DNA of 64,000 nucleotides from JALZAI01 sp038212215 (GTDB lineage Bacteria; Actinomycetota; Actinomycetes; Mycobacteriales; Jatrophihabitantaceae): the NCBI GenBank assembly GCA_038212215.1, contig JBBQUT010000019.1:1-64000 (forward strand), given 5' to 3'. Below are positions 16,939-25,364 of the stretch, piece by piece; position 1 is the stretch's first letter; the number at the start of each line of letters is the position of its first letter. Under the pieces are notes generated by a model. That model searched no databases and had not been told where the DNA came from. It saw only the letters and a list, made by a program, of their open reading frames with translations. The translations under genes were made by a program, and so were the position numbers.

Positions 16939-17018
16939 AGCAGCGCAGGTTCAGTTTCGCCGTCGTCCGTAGCGCGACGGCGTAGTACGCAGCTGCACGG
17001 AGTAGTAGAAAGTGCGGT

Positions 17019-18218
17019 ATGGCGTTTTACCAGCAGCGCGGCTCGATACCGCCGAAGCGGCATACCCAGCACCGCGATCTCGACGGGCGGCTGTACTACG
17101 AGGAACTGATGGGCGAGGAGGGATTCTTCTCTGACTCCTCGTTGCTCTACCATCGCGAAATCCCCGCCGCGCTCGTCGACGTCCGGTCGTGGGTGCTGCC
17201 CGAGCAGGCAACCACACCGAACGAACCGTTGCTGCCCCGGCACTTGAAGCTGCACGAGCTGTTCAAGGACGCCGATGTGGAGACGACCGACGCGGTGACC
17301 GGACGCAGGCTCGTGCTCGGCAACGATGATGTGCGGATCTCCTACGTCGTTGCCGGTGCGGCGTCGCCGCTGTACCGCAACGCGCTCGGCGACGAGTGCG
17401 TCTTCATCGAGTCCGGCAGTGCCACCGTCGAGACGATCTTCGGCCCGCTCGAGGCCCGCCAGGGCGACTACGTGCTGCTACCCCGCGCCACGACGCACCG
17501 CTGGGTGCCGGACGGGGCGCTGCGGGCGTTCGCGATCGAGGCGAACGGTCATATCGTCCCGGCGCGTCGCTACCTGTCCAAGTTCGGGCAGCTACTCGAG
17601 CACGCCCCGTTCTGCGAGCGTGACCTGCACGGGCCGGGCGACCCGCCGAAGCGCAGCGGCGCGGACGTGGAGGTGTACATCAAGCACCGCTCCTCCGGAC
17701 CGTCCGGCATCGCCGGTTCGATTCACGTCGCTGCGCATCATCCATTCGATGTCGTCGGCTGGGACGGGTGCCTGTACCCCTACACGTTCAATGTGGCCGA
17801 CTTCGAGCCCATCACCGGGCGCGTGCACCAGCCGCCACCGGCCCATCAAGTATTCGAGGGCAACAACTTCGTGGTCTGCAACTTCGTGCCGCGCAAGGTC
17901 GACTACCACCCGCTGTCCATTCCGGTGCCCTATTACCACTCCAATGTCGACTCCGACGAAGTGATGTTCTACTGCGGCGGAGACTATGCGGCGCGCAAAG
18001 GCTCGGGCATCGGGCAAGGCTCGGTGTCGTTGCACCCGGGTGGGCACGTGCATGGCCCGCAACCGGGTGCCTACGAACGTTCCATCGGCGCCGAGTTCTT
18101 CGATGAGCTCGCGGTCATGGTCGACACGTTCCGCCCACTGCGTCTGGGTGAGGGCGCGCAGGCTAGCGACGACGGCCGCTACGCGTGGTCGTGGTCCGGC
18201 CGCGGTCCGGCCGAATAA
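17019..18218 (+). CDS. hmgA: Homogentisate 1,2-dioxygenase
   Basis: 399 residues matching the actinobacterial homogentisate dioxygenase family. There is a cupin N-terminal part and a C-terminal iron site made by PYYHSNVDSDEVMFY (His/Glu) and SLHPGGHVHGPQPGAYE (His, about 340). It opens the ring of homogentisate to maleylacetoacetate in tyrosine and phenylalanine breakdown. No hppD, fumarylacetoacetase or isomerase gene lies in this window, so the rest of the pathway must be elsewhere. The ATG start at 17019 has a purine-rich stretch upstream. Confidence 0.93.
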   Translation: MAFYQQRGSIPPKRHTQHRDLDGRLYYEELMGEEGFFSDSSLLYHREIPAALVDVRSWVLPEQATTPNEPLLPRHLKLHELFKDADVETTDAVTGRRLVLGNDDVRISYVVAGAASPLYRNALGDECVFIESGSATVETIFGPLEARQGDYVLLPRATTHRWVPDGALRAFAIEANGHIVPARRYLSKFGQLLEHAPFCERDLHGPGDPPKRSGADVEVYIKHRSSGPSGIAGSIHVAAHHPFDVVGWDGCLYPYTFNVADFEPITGRVHQPPPAHQVFEGNNFVVCNFVPRKVDYHPLSIPVPYYHSNVDSDEVMFYCGGDYAARKGSGIGQGSVSLHPGGHVHGPQPGAYERSIGAEFFDELAVMVDTFRPLRLGEGAQASDDGRYAWSWSGRGPAE

Positions 18219-18224
18219 CTGCCC

Positions 18225-19097
18225 TCAGCTTGCAGCGAATCGGCTGAGGACGTCGGACACCTTTTCCGGTGCTCGCCCGAGCAGCGCGACGATGTCACTG
18301 CGGTCGCCGAACTGGGCGGAGTCCATCGCCAGGGCCGCGCGGTTCTTGCGGGCGAAGGCGGGATTGACGGCACGTGCCAGTGTGGCGAACGTGCGCAGCG
18401 CTGGGCGCGGGACGTGCCGCGAAGTGCCCACCCAGCCACGCGCAGCCTGCAGCGCAGAAGCGAGTTCGACCATCGTGATCGGTTCGCCCGCCAGCTCGAA
18501 GACCTGTCCGCGCAATGCCGTATCGACGGCCGCGCTGCTGACGGCGGCCGCCACGTCGGTGGCCGAGACGAATCCGATCGGCTGCTCGCCGCGTCCGAAG
18601 ATGACCGGGCGGCCGGACTTCCTGGCCGTCTGCTCGAGAACCGCGAGCCAGGTCTGCAGGAAGGGGCCTGCCCGCACGATCGTCCACGGGGTGCCGCTGT
18701 CGCGTAGGTGCTGCTCGGCGGCGTGTTTTGCGCGGAACAGGTCGAGTGCGCTGCCGGCTGCGGCGCCGAGGACGGAAACGAGCACGACGCTCGCACCGGC
18801 CGCAGCGGCGGCGTCAATGAGGTTGGCGTTGCCACGCTCGTCGACCTCGACCGGGCCGGCGCCGCGACCGCCGAGAAAGCCGTGCACGGCGGAAACGACC
18901 ACCGACCCACCGGCCACGGCGTCGTCGAGGCCTTCGGCACGTCGGACGTCCGCGGCCACGACCTCGACGTCGCCACCCAGCACGTCGCGACCGAGTTGCG
19001 CGTCGCGCACCACGGCGCGTACCCGCTCTCCCCGGGCGACAAGATCGCTGACAACCTGGCGGCCCAGCAGTCCGCTGCCGCCGACGACCACGATCAC
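18225..19097 (-). CDS. NmrA/SDR-a type NAD(P)-binding protein
   Basis: 290 residues with an N-terminal Rossmann motif VVVGGSGLLGRQVVSDL and the NmrA-like pattern AAAAGASVVLVSVLGA. SGTPWTIVRAGPFLQTWL and IGFVSATDVAAAV are typical of atypical SDR proteins that bind but may not always reduce a nucleotide substrate. The GTG start overlaps the stop of the SnoaL-like gene by 4 bp, so the two are translationally coupled. Both probably respond to the divergent TetR regulator. Substrate unknown. Confidence 0.8.
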   Translation of the reverse strand: MIVVVGGSGLLGRQVVSDLVARGERVRAVVRDAQLGRDVLGGDVEVVAADVRRAEGLDDAVAGGSVVVSAVHGFLGGRGAGPVEVDERGNANLIDAAAAAGASVVLVSVLGAAAGSALDLFRAKHAAEQHLRDSGTPWTIVRAGPFLQTWLAVLEQTARKSGRPVIFGRGEQPIGFVSATDVAAAVSSAAVDTALRGQVFELAGEPITMVELASALQAARGWVGTSRHVPRPALRTFATLARAVNPAFARKNRAALAMDSAQFGDRSDIVALLGRAPEKVSDVLSRFAAS

Positions 19098-19519
19098 GTC
19101 GCGGTCTCGGCGCGCACCTGGGCACGGACTGCCGCGTCGGCGTCGGTCGTGCTGGTCTCGTCGACGGGCTCGAGGTAGAAGCGGGCAGCGGTGGCGCGGC
19201 CGTCCAGGACAGTAAAGATGATGACGCCGCGCATCAGGTGCCGACTGCCGTCACGACGCGTGCCGCTCATCTCCCACTCCGACCAGACCTGGTTGCCGTT
19301 CGCCGCAAAGCGCTGCACCCGTGAGTGCACGTCCGGGACGAACTCGAAGATCTGGCTCCAGTTGGCGCGAACCTGCTCCTGACCACGGAAGTCGCGGCTC
19401 GGATGTGCGGGTGTCTCGTTGCGGTAGGCGGGACTGAAGCAGTCTACGACCGCGCGCAGATCGTGCGAGTTCGTCGCCTCTTGCAATGAATCCAGGAACG
19501 GATGCGTGTCTGCGGACAT
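19094..19519 (-). CDS. SnoaL/NTF2-like protein
   Basis: 141 residues from the ATG at 19519. The helical start HPFLDSLQEATNSHDLRAVVDCFSPAYRNE and the strands VWSEWEMSGTRRDG, HLMRGVIIFTVLDGRATAARFYLEPVDE form an NTF2-like cone. Such proteins act as small isomerases/hydrolases or ligand carriers; no catalytic residues identify a reaction. It is the first gene of a two-gene unit with the NmrA-like gene and is divergent from a TetR gene 45 bp away. Confidence 0.78.
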   Translation of the reverse strand: MSADTHPFLDSLQEATNSHDLRAVVDCFSPAYRNETPAHPSRDFRGQEQVRANWSQIFEFVPDVHSRVQRFAANGNQVWSEWEMSGTRRDGSRHLMRGVIIFTVLDGRATAARFYLEPVDETSTTDADAAVRAQVRAETAT

Positions 19520-19535
19520 GGCCACCCCAATCCGA

Positions 19536-19549
19536 TACAGTGTGCTGTA
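19536..19549. promoter_or_regulatory. Candidate TetR operator in the SnoaL/TetR divergent promoter
   Basis: TACAG-TGTG-CTGTA is a perfect inverted repeat (5-bp arms, 4-bp centre) in the middle of the 45-bp gap between the start codons at 19519 and 19565. Its place fits autoregulation by the adjacent TetR protein and repression of the SnoaL-NmrA pair. Confidence 0.55.
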
Positions 19550-19564
19550 ACTAATAGGTGGAGT

Positions 19565-20209
19565 ATGAGGTGCGTGGTGGACGGCGTCAAGCGGCACTAC
19601 GACAGCTCTGCGCGGCGGGCACGCGCAGAGCAGGTCCGCGCCCTGCTCGTCGACACTGCCCGGGACATGCTGCTGCGCGATGGCTACGCAGCGACGACCA
19701 TCCCGAAGCTCGCCCATGCCTGCGGGGTGTCCGCAGAGTCGGTCTACAAGCGCTTCGCCGGGAAACCGGCGCTGGTTCGCGCCGTCGTCGCGCAGGCACT
19801 GCAGGGCAGCGGGCTAGTGCCGGCCGAAACCCGCTCCGATGCGCTGCCCGCCGCCGATCTGAAATCGCTGCTGCAGGGCTGGGCAGCGCTGGGCGCCGAA
19901 GTGGCACCACGGGTCGCGCCGATCCTGCTCATGCTGCGCGCTGCTGCCGCGCACGAGCCCGAACTGGCCGGAGTCGCGAGCGCAGTGGACGAGGATCGCC
20001 GGGCCCGGATGCGCGACAATGCACGGCGAATCAGCGCAGCTGGTCACCTGCCCAGTGGCATGTCGCTGCAACGCGCCGGCGACGTCTTGTGGGCGTACAG
20101 CTCCGCGCAGATCTACGAGCTCTTGGTGCTGCGCTGCGGCTGGAATCTCGAGCAATATGCCGATTTCATCGCCGCCGGCATGGCGGCACAGCTATCCGCC
20201 GCCTCCTGA
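19565..20209 (+). CDS. TetR-family transcriptional regulator
   Basis: 214 residues. The N-terminal helix-turn-helix is RDMLLRDGYAATTIPKLAHACGVSAESVYKRFAGKPALVRAVV (about 25-70), a standard TetR DNA-binding domain. The helical ligand domain that follows has no recognisable specificity. Start ATG 19565 with GGTGGA 4-5 bp upstream. It is divergent from the SnoaL/NmrA-like pair, with a palindrome between them, and is presumably their repressor. The 3' end overlaps the convergent SGNH hydrolase gene by 18 bp. Confidence 0.87.
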   Translation: MRCVVDGVKRHYDSSARRARAEQVRALLVDTARDMLLRDGYAATTIPKLAHACGVSAESVYKRFAGKPALVRAVVAQALQGSGLVPAETRSDALPAADLKSLLQGWAALGAEVAPRVAPILLMLRAAAAHEPELAGVASAVDEDRRARMRDNARRISAAGHLPSGMSLQRAGDVLWAYSSAQIYELLVLRCGWNLEQYADFIAAGMAAQLSAAS

Positions 20210-21100
20210 CATCGAGCCGCTTTCCGAGCCCGCTGCAGTGGCTCTCGGGGCTAGCATTCGCCACTGATGACTAGCGACGCCGAGCACATCGAGATCGGGA
20301 CGCTTGGCCTCGAGCCCGTCGCCGCTGGAGCGCCCGCGCAGGTGCCTGCCGACCCACGGCAGCAGGTGCGTGCGTGCCCACAGGAGGTCTTCGCGCCGTC
20401 CTGGAGCGGTGTAGGTCATCAACGGCCACGGCTCGTCCGGGTCAGCGGCGGGCCGCCCCAGGGCGCGGGCGGCCGACCGGGCGACCCGCTCATGCCCGCC
20501 CGCGGACAGGTGCAAGCGATCCTCGCTAAAGGATCGCCGATCGCGCAACGTCGCGAGCGCCCAGAGGTCGACCAGCACGCAGCCCTGACGCGCCGCAATC
20601 ACGCGCAGGTGCTCGTTGTAGACCGCGATCTTGCCGCGTACCAGGCGCAGCACCGGCGTTGCCCCGACATCGAATCCGACGAACACCATCACCTGCGAGC
20701 CGGCAGCGCGCAGTTGCACGACGGCGGCCTCGTATCGCGTGGCTACCTCGTCGGGATCCGAACTCCGCCGGAGCATGTCATTACCGCCGGCGGAGAAGCT
20801 GACCAGATCCGGCCGACGTTCGAGCGCGACGGCCACCTGGTCGTCGATGATCTGGCCGAGAACCCGGCCGCGAACGGCGAGGTTGGCGTAGCGCAGGTCC
20901 GGGTCATCGGCAGCGAGCAGATCGGCCAAACGGTCGGCCCAGCCCGCGAACGTGCCGTCAGGGCGCACGTCGTTGAGGCCCTCGGTGAAGCTGTCGCCCA
21001 GCGCGATGAAGCTGTGCGGTCGCAGCCGGTTCGGTGCCTGCATGGGCAGCATTGTGCGTCCGGGTCTGCTGGCTACGCCACCATTTTCCGCGTTCGTCAC
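20192..21100 (-). CDS. SGNH/GDSL-type esterase or lipase
   Basis: 302 residues with all SGNH blocks: FIALGDSFTEGL (catalytic Ser), LAVRGRVLGQI (Gly block), FSAGGNDML (Asn block) and DRLHLSAGGHERVA (Asp/His). The region after about residue 220 is a polar extension (RREDLLWARTHLLPWVGRHLRGRSS) common in actinobacterial members. No clear signal peptide is visible, so it is likely cytoplasmic. The start may be at 21100 or at one of the ATG codons at 21052 and 21043. Confidence 0.82.
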   Translation of the reverse strand: MTNAENGGVASRPGRTMLPMQAPNRLRPHSFIALGDSFTEGLNDVRPDGTFAGWADRLADLLAADDPDLRYANLAVRGRVLGQIIDDQVAVALERRPDLVSFSAGGNDMLRRSSDPDEVATRYEAAVVQLRAAGSQVMVFVGFDVGATPVLRLVRGKIAVYNEHLRVIAARQGCVLVDLWALATLRDRRSFSEDRLHLSAGGHERVARSAARALGRPAADPDEPWPLMTYTAPGRREDLLWARTHLLPWVGRHLRGRSSGDGLEAKRPDLDVLGVASHQWRMLAPRATAAGSESGSMSGGGG

Positions 21101-21188
21101 TAGAACCTATGGAGATACCATCGCTTATGCGACATCCGGGCGGTCGACTGCCGACGCTTGGAACCACCGCGACGTTGGAGTACGAACA

Positions 21189-21734
21189 GTGTCCGTGGAA
21201 GCTGCGCTAGAGGACGTGGGGCTGCGCCTGAACCAGGGCCGCCCCGAAGCCCTGGAAGAGGCATATCGCGCCCTCGGCCCGCTGGTGATGTCCTATCTCT
21301 CGCGCTACGTCCCGCACCCAGACGTCGAAGACGTCATGCAGCGCGTGTTCTACGAGGTCTGGCGGGTCCACGAGCGGTATGACCCTTCGATGTCGCTTCG
21401 AGGCTGGGTCCTCGGCATCGCCCGCAAACGCGCGATCGACCACCTGCGCAAGCGGCGTGACGTCGTCGTGCCGCTTGACTCGATGCGCGAGATCACCGGC
21501 GACGACGGCCGCGAGGTAGCCGAGCGCATGGTGTGGGCCGACGAGGTCCGCGGCGCTCTCGATCTGCTTCCAGATGCGCAGCGCAAAGTAATCGAACTGG
21601 CGTACTTCGACGGCTACACCCAGGCGGAGATCGCGAAGGTACTGGACGTCCCGTTGGGAACGGTCAAAACCCGCACGTCCCGCGGCCTGCATCGTATGGC
21701 CAGTCTGCTCGAGAGTTCGCGAGGTATCACATGA
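21189..21734 (+). CDS. ECF-type RNA polymerase sigma factor
   Basis: 181 residues: region 2 (DVEDVMQRVFYEVWRVHERYDPSMSLRGWVLGIARKRAIDHLRKRR) and region 4 (LPDAQRKVIELAYFDGYTQAEIAKVLDVPLGTVKTRTSRG). The GTG at 21189 with GGAG 9 bp upstream is chosen because longer frames would overlap the divergent SGNH gene. The next gene, overlapping by ATGA, is a zinc-type anti-sigma factor with an RskA-like domain, so this is a SigK/RskA-type pair controlled by release from the membrane anti-sigma. The stimulus is unknown. Confidence 0.9.
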   Translation: MSVEAALEDVGLRLNQGRPEALEEAYRALGPLVMSYLSRYVPHPDVEDVMQRVFYEVWRVHERYDPSMSLRGWVLGIARKRAIDHLRKRRDVVVPLDSMREITGDDGREVAERMVWADEVRGALDLLPDAQRKVIELAYFDGYTQAEIAKVLDVPLGTVKTRTSRGLHRMASLLESSRGIT

Positions 21735-22450
21735 GCGCCCACGTTTCCGATGAACTGCCCCTCCTGCTCACCGGCGAGGCGTCCCGAGATGTCGTCATCG
21801 AATCCGCCGCACATCTGCGGTCCTGCGGTGACTGCCAGCAGGAACTGATCATGGCGGTGGTCGCGCACGCATCACTGACCTCGGCGCAGCGCTTCGCTCC
21901 TGAAGTGATCTCCGGGCCGCCGGAGCTAGCTTCGGTTCCCGACCCGACTGAGGCTTCGTCCCCAGCGGCACTGCCCGACCTCTCGCAGATGTTCGCGAAG
22001 GTCCGCAACGAGGCAACACAGCAGCGCACGTCGTCGCGTCGGCGTAACCGGTTGCTCGCAGCGGCAGCGGCCGCGGTCGTCGTTGCCGGCGGCGCGGCGG
22101 CGGTCACGGCCAACCTCGGGTCGGACAGCCCGTCCGGCAAGCAGATCGCGTTGCGGGCCTATGGCGTCGGCAATGCCGGGGCAACCGCGGTTGTCCGATC
22201 CGGCGGCCACATGGAGATCAACGCAGCCGCACTGCCGGATCTCTCCTCGCGGCACTACGAGGTATGGCTCACCGACGGCAAGCGCACCCGCATGCAGCCG
22301 ATCGGTTGGATCGGGCCCGATGGCAACGCGACGCTCACCGTCCCGTCCAACCTGATGCAGAACTTCAGCGATATCGAGGTCAGCGTGCAAGACGTCAACG
22401 CCGAACCGAAGTACAGCGGAACCAGCGTGCTACGCGGCGCCTACGCCTGA
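21731..22450 (+). CDS. Membrane anti-sigma factor with RskA-like C-terminal domain
   Basis: 239 residues starting at the ATG that overlaps the sigma stop by 4 bp. The cytoplasmic part has a HxxxCxxC zinc anti-sigma motif (AHLRSCGDCQQEL, about 29-41). A single membrane span (LLAAAAAAVVVAGGAAAVTA) lies near 107-127. The extracytoplasmic part contains the anti-sigma-K domain pattern (ALPDLSSRHYEVWLTDGK, NLMQNFSDIEVSVQD). It should hold the upstream ECF factor inactive until regulated proteolysis. Confidence 0.88.
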   Translation: MSAHVSDELPLLLTGEASRDVVIESAAHLRSCGDCQQELIMAVVAHASLTSAQRFAPEVISGPPELASVPDPTEASSPAALPDLSQMFAKVRNEATQQRTSSRRRNRLLAAAAAAVVVAGGAAAVTANLGSDSPSGKQIALRAYGVGNAGATAVVRSGGHMEINAAALPDLSSRHYEVWLTDGKRTRMQPIGWIGPDGNATLTVPSNLMQNFSDIEVSVQDVNAEPKYSGTSVLRGAYA

Positions 22451-22532
22451 TGTAGGCGGTTACTGTCGTGCTCAACCGCGTGATCTTCATTCGCGCAAGC
22501 GGCAACTGGGCCCGAAGCACGCGCCGGGTGAC

Positions 22533-23354
22533 TCACGAACCGGACGTGGCCGATTTCTTCAGCCGCGGCGGCAACGGGACGAACATGCTTGTCTTCGCCG
22601 CGTACTCGGCCCATCCGTCGCGCTTGGACATGGATTTCTCCAGGGTGCGGGCACCTGAGCCGAGTGTCAGCAGCAAGGTCATCACGATCGGCGCGTAGAT
22701 GGTGACGACGCCCGGCCATGCGTCCGCAGCGACAAGGAAGATGCCCCACCACACGCAGGCATCCCCGAAGTAGTTCGGGTGGCGCGTGTAGCGCCAGAGG
22801 CCGGTGTCAATCAGCTTGCCCTTGTGCGCCGGATCAGCACGGAAGCGTTCCATCTGCGTGTCGCCCACCGCTTCGAAGAACACCCCGACGCACCAGAGCG
22901 CGACACCCGTCCAGGCCAGCCAGCTCACCGCGCCCCCCTCGAAGCTGCCGACCACGATCGGCGACGCGATTACCAAGGCCAGCAATCCCTGCAACAGGTA
23001 GATGGAGCGCAAAGCATAGAGATCCGGGTTGCCCTTTGCGTTGGCAAGCAATTGCTCGTAGCGCGGATCCTCCGGCTTGCCGATTGAGCGGCGACCGATG
23101 TGCGTGGCCAGACGGAGCCCCCACAGGACGGGCAGCAACAACAGTAACCAGCGGCGCAGATCGTTGCCGTGCCCGGACGAGCAGATGAACGCGGCCACGG
23201 CTGCCACGGCGAACAGCAGACCCCACGCGACGTCGACGACGCTGTGCTTGCCTGCGACTTTCGATGCGACGAACGCGACTGCTAGCACGGCGACTACCGC
23301 GCCGGCCACCCATGGAAGTGACGCGGCGAACGAGGCGCCGTCGAAGGAATTCAC
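22533..23354 (-). CDS. DUF1295 / steroid 5-alpha-reductase-like membrane protein
   Basis: 273 residues from the GTG at 23354, with six or more hydrophobic segments. The C-terminal signature KGKLIDTGLWRYTRHPNYFGDACVWWGIFL is typical of DUF1295/isoprenylcysteine-methyltransferase-like and steroid reductase proteins. It is the last gene of a leftward operon after an amine-oxidase-like enzyme and a DUF1365-CFA synthase fusion, with a 4-bp overlap. Context suggests reduction or modification of membrane lipid acyl chains; the reaction is not established. Confidence 0.83.
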   Translation of the reverse strand: MNSFDGASFAASLPWVAGAVVAVLAVAFVASKVAGKHSVVDVAWGLLFAVAAVAAFICSSGHGNDLRRWLLLLLPVLWGLRLATHIGRRSIGKPEDPRYEQLLANAKGNPDLYALRSIYLLQGLLALVIASPIVVGSFEGGAVSWLAWTGVALWCVGVFFEAVGDTQMERFRADPAHKGKLIDTGLWRYTRHPNYFGDACVWWGIFLVAADAWPGVVTIYAPIVMTLLLTLGSGARTLEKSMSKRDGWAEYAAKTSMFVPLPPRLKKSATSGS

Positions 23355-25360
23355 GCCTGTTGTGTACCCGCCGCCCACGGTCGCATCGCAGGCATGTGAC
23401 TGACTCCGTTCGTGGTCGGGCGGACTGCGAGGAACTGATCGACACCCATCCGGCCTTGTTCGAAACTGAGCGCCCCGCCGACGAGGTAGAGCCGCCACAC
23501 CCGGGCCGTCTCCTCGCCTACGAGTCCGACGAACTGCGACCAGTGACCTTCCAGAGTATCGATCCAATGCCTGACTGTGGTGACGTAGTGCTCGCGCATC
23601 GCCTCCACGTCACGGATCTCGAATCCGGCGTGGTCCAGATGCGCGAGTGTCTGCGCCAGCGGGCGCATATGCATGTCCGGCGCGATATAGGCTTCGATGA
23701 ATTTGCCACCGCCCGGCGCGGTGCCTTCGCGTCGCGACATCTGCTGCAACAGCAGGCGTCCGGTCGGCTTGAGCGCGCCGAACAGGATGTTCGCGTATGT
23801 CGGGTACTGCCCTTCGCCGACGTGCTCGCCCATCTCGATCGAACTGACGGCGTCGAAGGTCTCGCTGGTGTCGCTGAGTTCGCGATAGTCCTGCAGCCGC
23901 ACCTCGATCCGGCCGGCAAGGCCCCGGTCGGCAACGCGTTTGGCGATGTGGTCGCGCTGCTCGGCAGCCAGGGTAATTCCTGTCGCCTGCACGCCGTAGT
24001 GCTCGACGGCGTGCAGGATCAGCGAACCCCAGCCGCAGCCGACGTCGAGCAGCCGCATGCCGGGCTGCAGTCCTAGCTTGCGGCAGATGAGATCCAGCTT
24101 GGCGCGTTGCGCCTCGACCAGCGACTGCCCGGGCGAGGTGAAGTAGGCCGAGGAGTACGCCATCGTCTCGTCCAGCAACGTCTCGTAGAACGCGTTGGAC
24201 AGGTCGTAATGGTGCGAGATCGCGGCGCGATCACGCGCCTTGCTGTGCAGTCGGCCGGTGAGGCGGGCCTCGGTCGCGGGTGCCTTCGGCGGCGCACCGA
24301 ACGCGCCCAGCCGCAGCGCCGTGACCGAAGCCTTGAGCGCGGCACCGACACCGAGCGAGACGCCCGACTCCGCACCCGCCGGCGACAGCTTCCAGGCGCG
24401 GCGGAAGCCCTCGGCGAGATCACCCTCGACATCGATGTCGCCGGTGACATAAGCGCGTGCCAGTCCCAGCTCCCCCGGCGCCCACAGCAAGCGACGCAAC
24501 GCGCGGCGCGAGCGGATCACCAGGGTCGGGCCGTCGGCCGGTCCGGTCTCGCTACCGTCCCAGGCACGCAGCCGGACGGGCAATTCGACCCCAACTGTGT
24601 CGCGGACCAATGCGGCGAGACGGTCCGCGGCGGTGGCTTTGGTCATCGTGTCCTCCGAGTGGGACGGGCGTGGTTGGACCGGCAATCCCTTGCGCCATAA
24701 GCGGATGCCGTGAACGGTGATCAGAGCGCGAACCAGCCAGTTCTCGAGCGGGTGTCGCAAGGTCGCCCTGATAACAGCCGCGGTCCCGGCTGGCCTGGCG
24801 ATGCCGCGGACGGACGCGACGAAAGGCTTCTGGTGCCGGCGGTGCAGGGTGATCGAAATAGCCAGCGTGTCGCCCGGTTCGGGCACGCTCATCCGGTAGA
24901 AGCCGTCCACCGGATAGAACGGTGACACGTAGAACTGCTTCTCGGTATCCGCGCGTCCGGCATCGTCGGTACGCAGCAGATAGCGGTGCCGTTGCCCGTA
25001 GGTGTTGTGCACTTCAGCCACAGTGCAGACAAGCACGCCGTCGGCGTCGTGACACCAGAACAGCGACAGCGGATTGAAGACATAGCCGATACTGCGGGCG
25101 TTGCTGAGCATGGTGATGCGGCCGCCACCTAGCTCGACGCCGTTCTCGGCGAGATAGTCGTCCAGATTCTGCCGCAATGTGCGCGCCGGATCGCCGAGGT
25201 GATCGCGCGCTTCAAAACGGGCCAGCCAACGCAGACCGGGGGGCAGCCGAGGGAGGTCGTCGAGATCGACGAACCACTGGACGCTTCGGTGCCGCACGTC
25301 GTGGCGCACCGGATCAGTGCGGACGTGCGCGATGTCGATCTCGTACAGGCGCGCCTTCAT
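23351..25360 (-). CDS. DUF1365 - cyclopropane-fatty-acyl-phospholipid synthase fusion
   Basis: 669 residues. Residues 1-235 are DUF1365 (MLSNARSIGYVFNPLSLFWCHD, VAEVHNTYGQRHRYLL, FYPVDGFYRMSV). From about 240 comes a full CFA-synthase-type SAM methyltransferase: ISHHYDLSNAFYETLLDETMAYSSAYF, LLDVGCGWGSLILHA (SAM site, about 445) and EMGEHVG. It is expected to transfer a methyl/methylene group to unsaturated phospholipid chains. These are normally two genes; here no stop separates them. An internal ATG at 24646 preceded by GGAGGA (complement of 24651-24656) could still start a separate methyltransferase. It lies 4 bp downstream of the FAD enzyme gene. Confidence 0.88.
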   Translation of the reverse strand: MKARLYEIDIAHVRTDPVRHDVRHRSVQWFVDLDDLPRLPPGLRWLARFEARDHLGDPARTLRQNLDDYLAENGVELGGGRITMLSNARSIGYVFNPLSLFWCHDADGVLVCTVAEVHNTYGQRHRYLLRTDDAGRADTEKQFYVSPFYPVDGFYRMSVPEPGDTLAISITLHRRHQKPFVASVRGIARPAGTAAVIRATLRHPLENWLVRALITVHGIRLWRKGLPVQPRPSHSEDTMTKATAADRLAALVRDTVGVELPVRLRAWDGSETGPADGPTLVIRSRRALRRLLWAPGELGLARAYVTGDIDVEGDLAEGFRRAWKLSPAGAESGVSLGVGAALKASVTALRLGAFGAPPKAPATEARLTGRLHSKARDRAAISHHYDLSNAFYETLLDETMAYSSAYFTSPGQSLVEAQRAKLDLICRKLGLQPGMRLLDVGCGWGSLILHAVEHYGVQATGITLAAEQRDHIAKRVADRGLAGRIEVRLQDYRELSDTSETFDAVSSIEMGEHVGEGQYPTYANILFGALKPTGRLLLQQMSRREGTAPGGGKFIEAYIAPDMHMRPLAQTLAHLDHAGFEIRDVEAMREHYVTTVRHWIDTLEGHWSQFVGLVGEETARVWRLYLVGGALSFEQGRMGVDQFLAVRPTTNGVSHMPAMRPWAAGTQQA
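24644..24656 (-). promoter_or_regulatory. Internal ribosome binding site and ATG for the CFA-synthase half
   Basis: GGAGGA on the minus strand (24656-24651), four bases, then ATG (24646-24644) reading MTKATAADRLAAL, in frame with the upstream DUF1365 coding sequence. A strong Shine-Dalgarno at the exact domain boundary suggests that the fused frame also yields a free methyltransferase, or that the fusion is recent. Confidence 0.55.
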
Positions 25361-25364
25361 GTGC

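Noticed and set aside
19502..19564. Upstream start of the TetR gene
   Set aside because: It would run through the SnoaL start codon and the palindromic operator. The ATG at 19565 has a good ribosome site.
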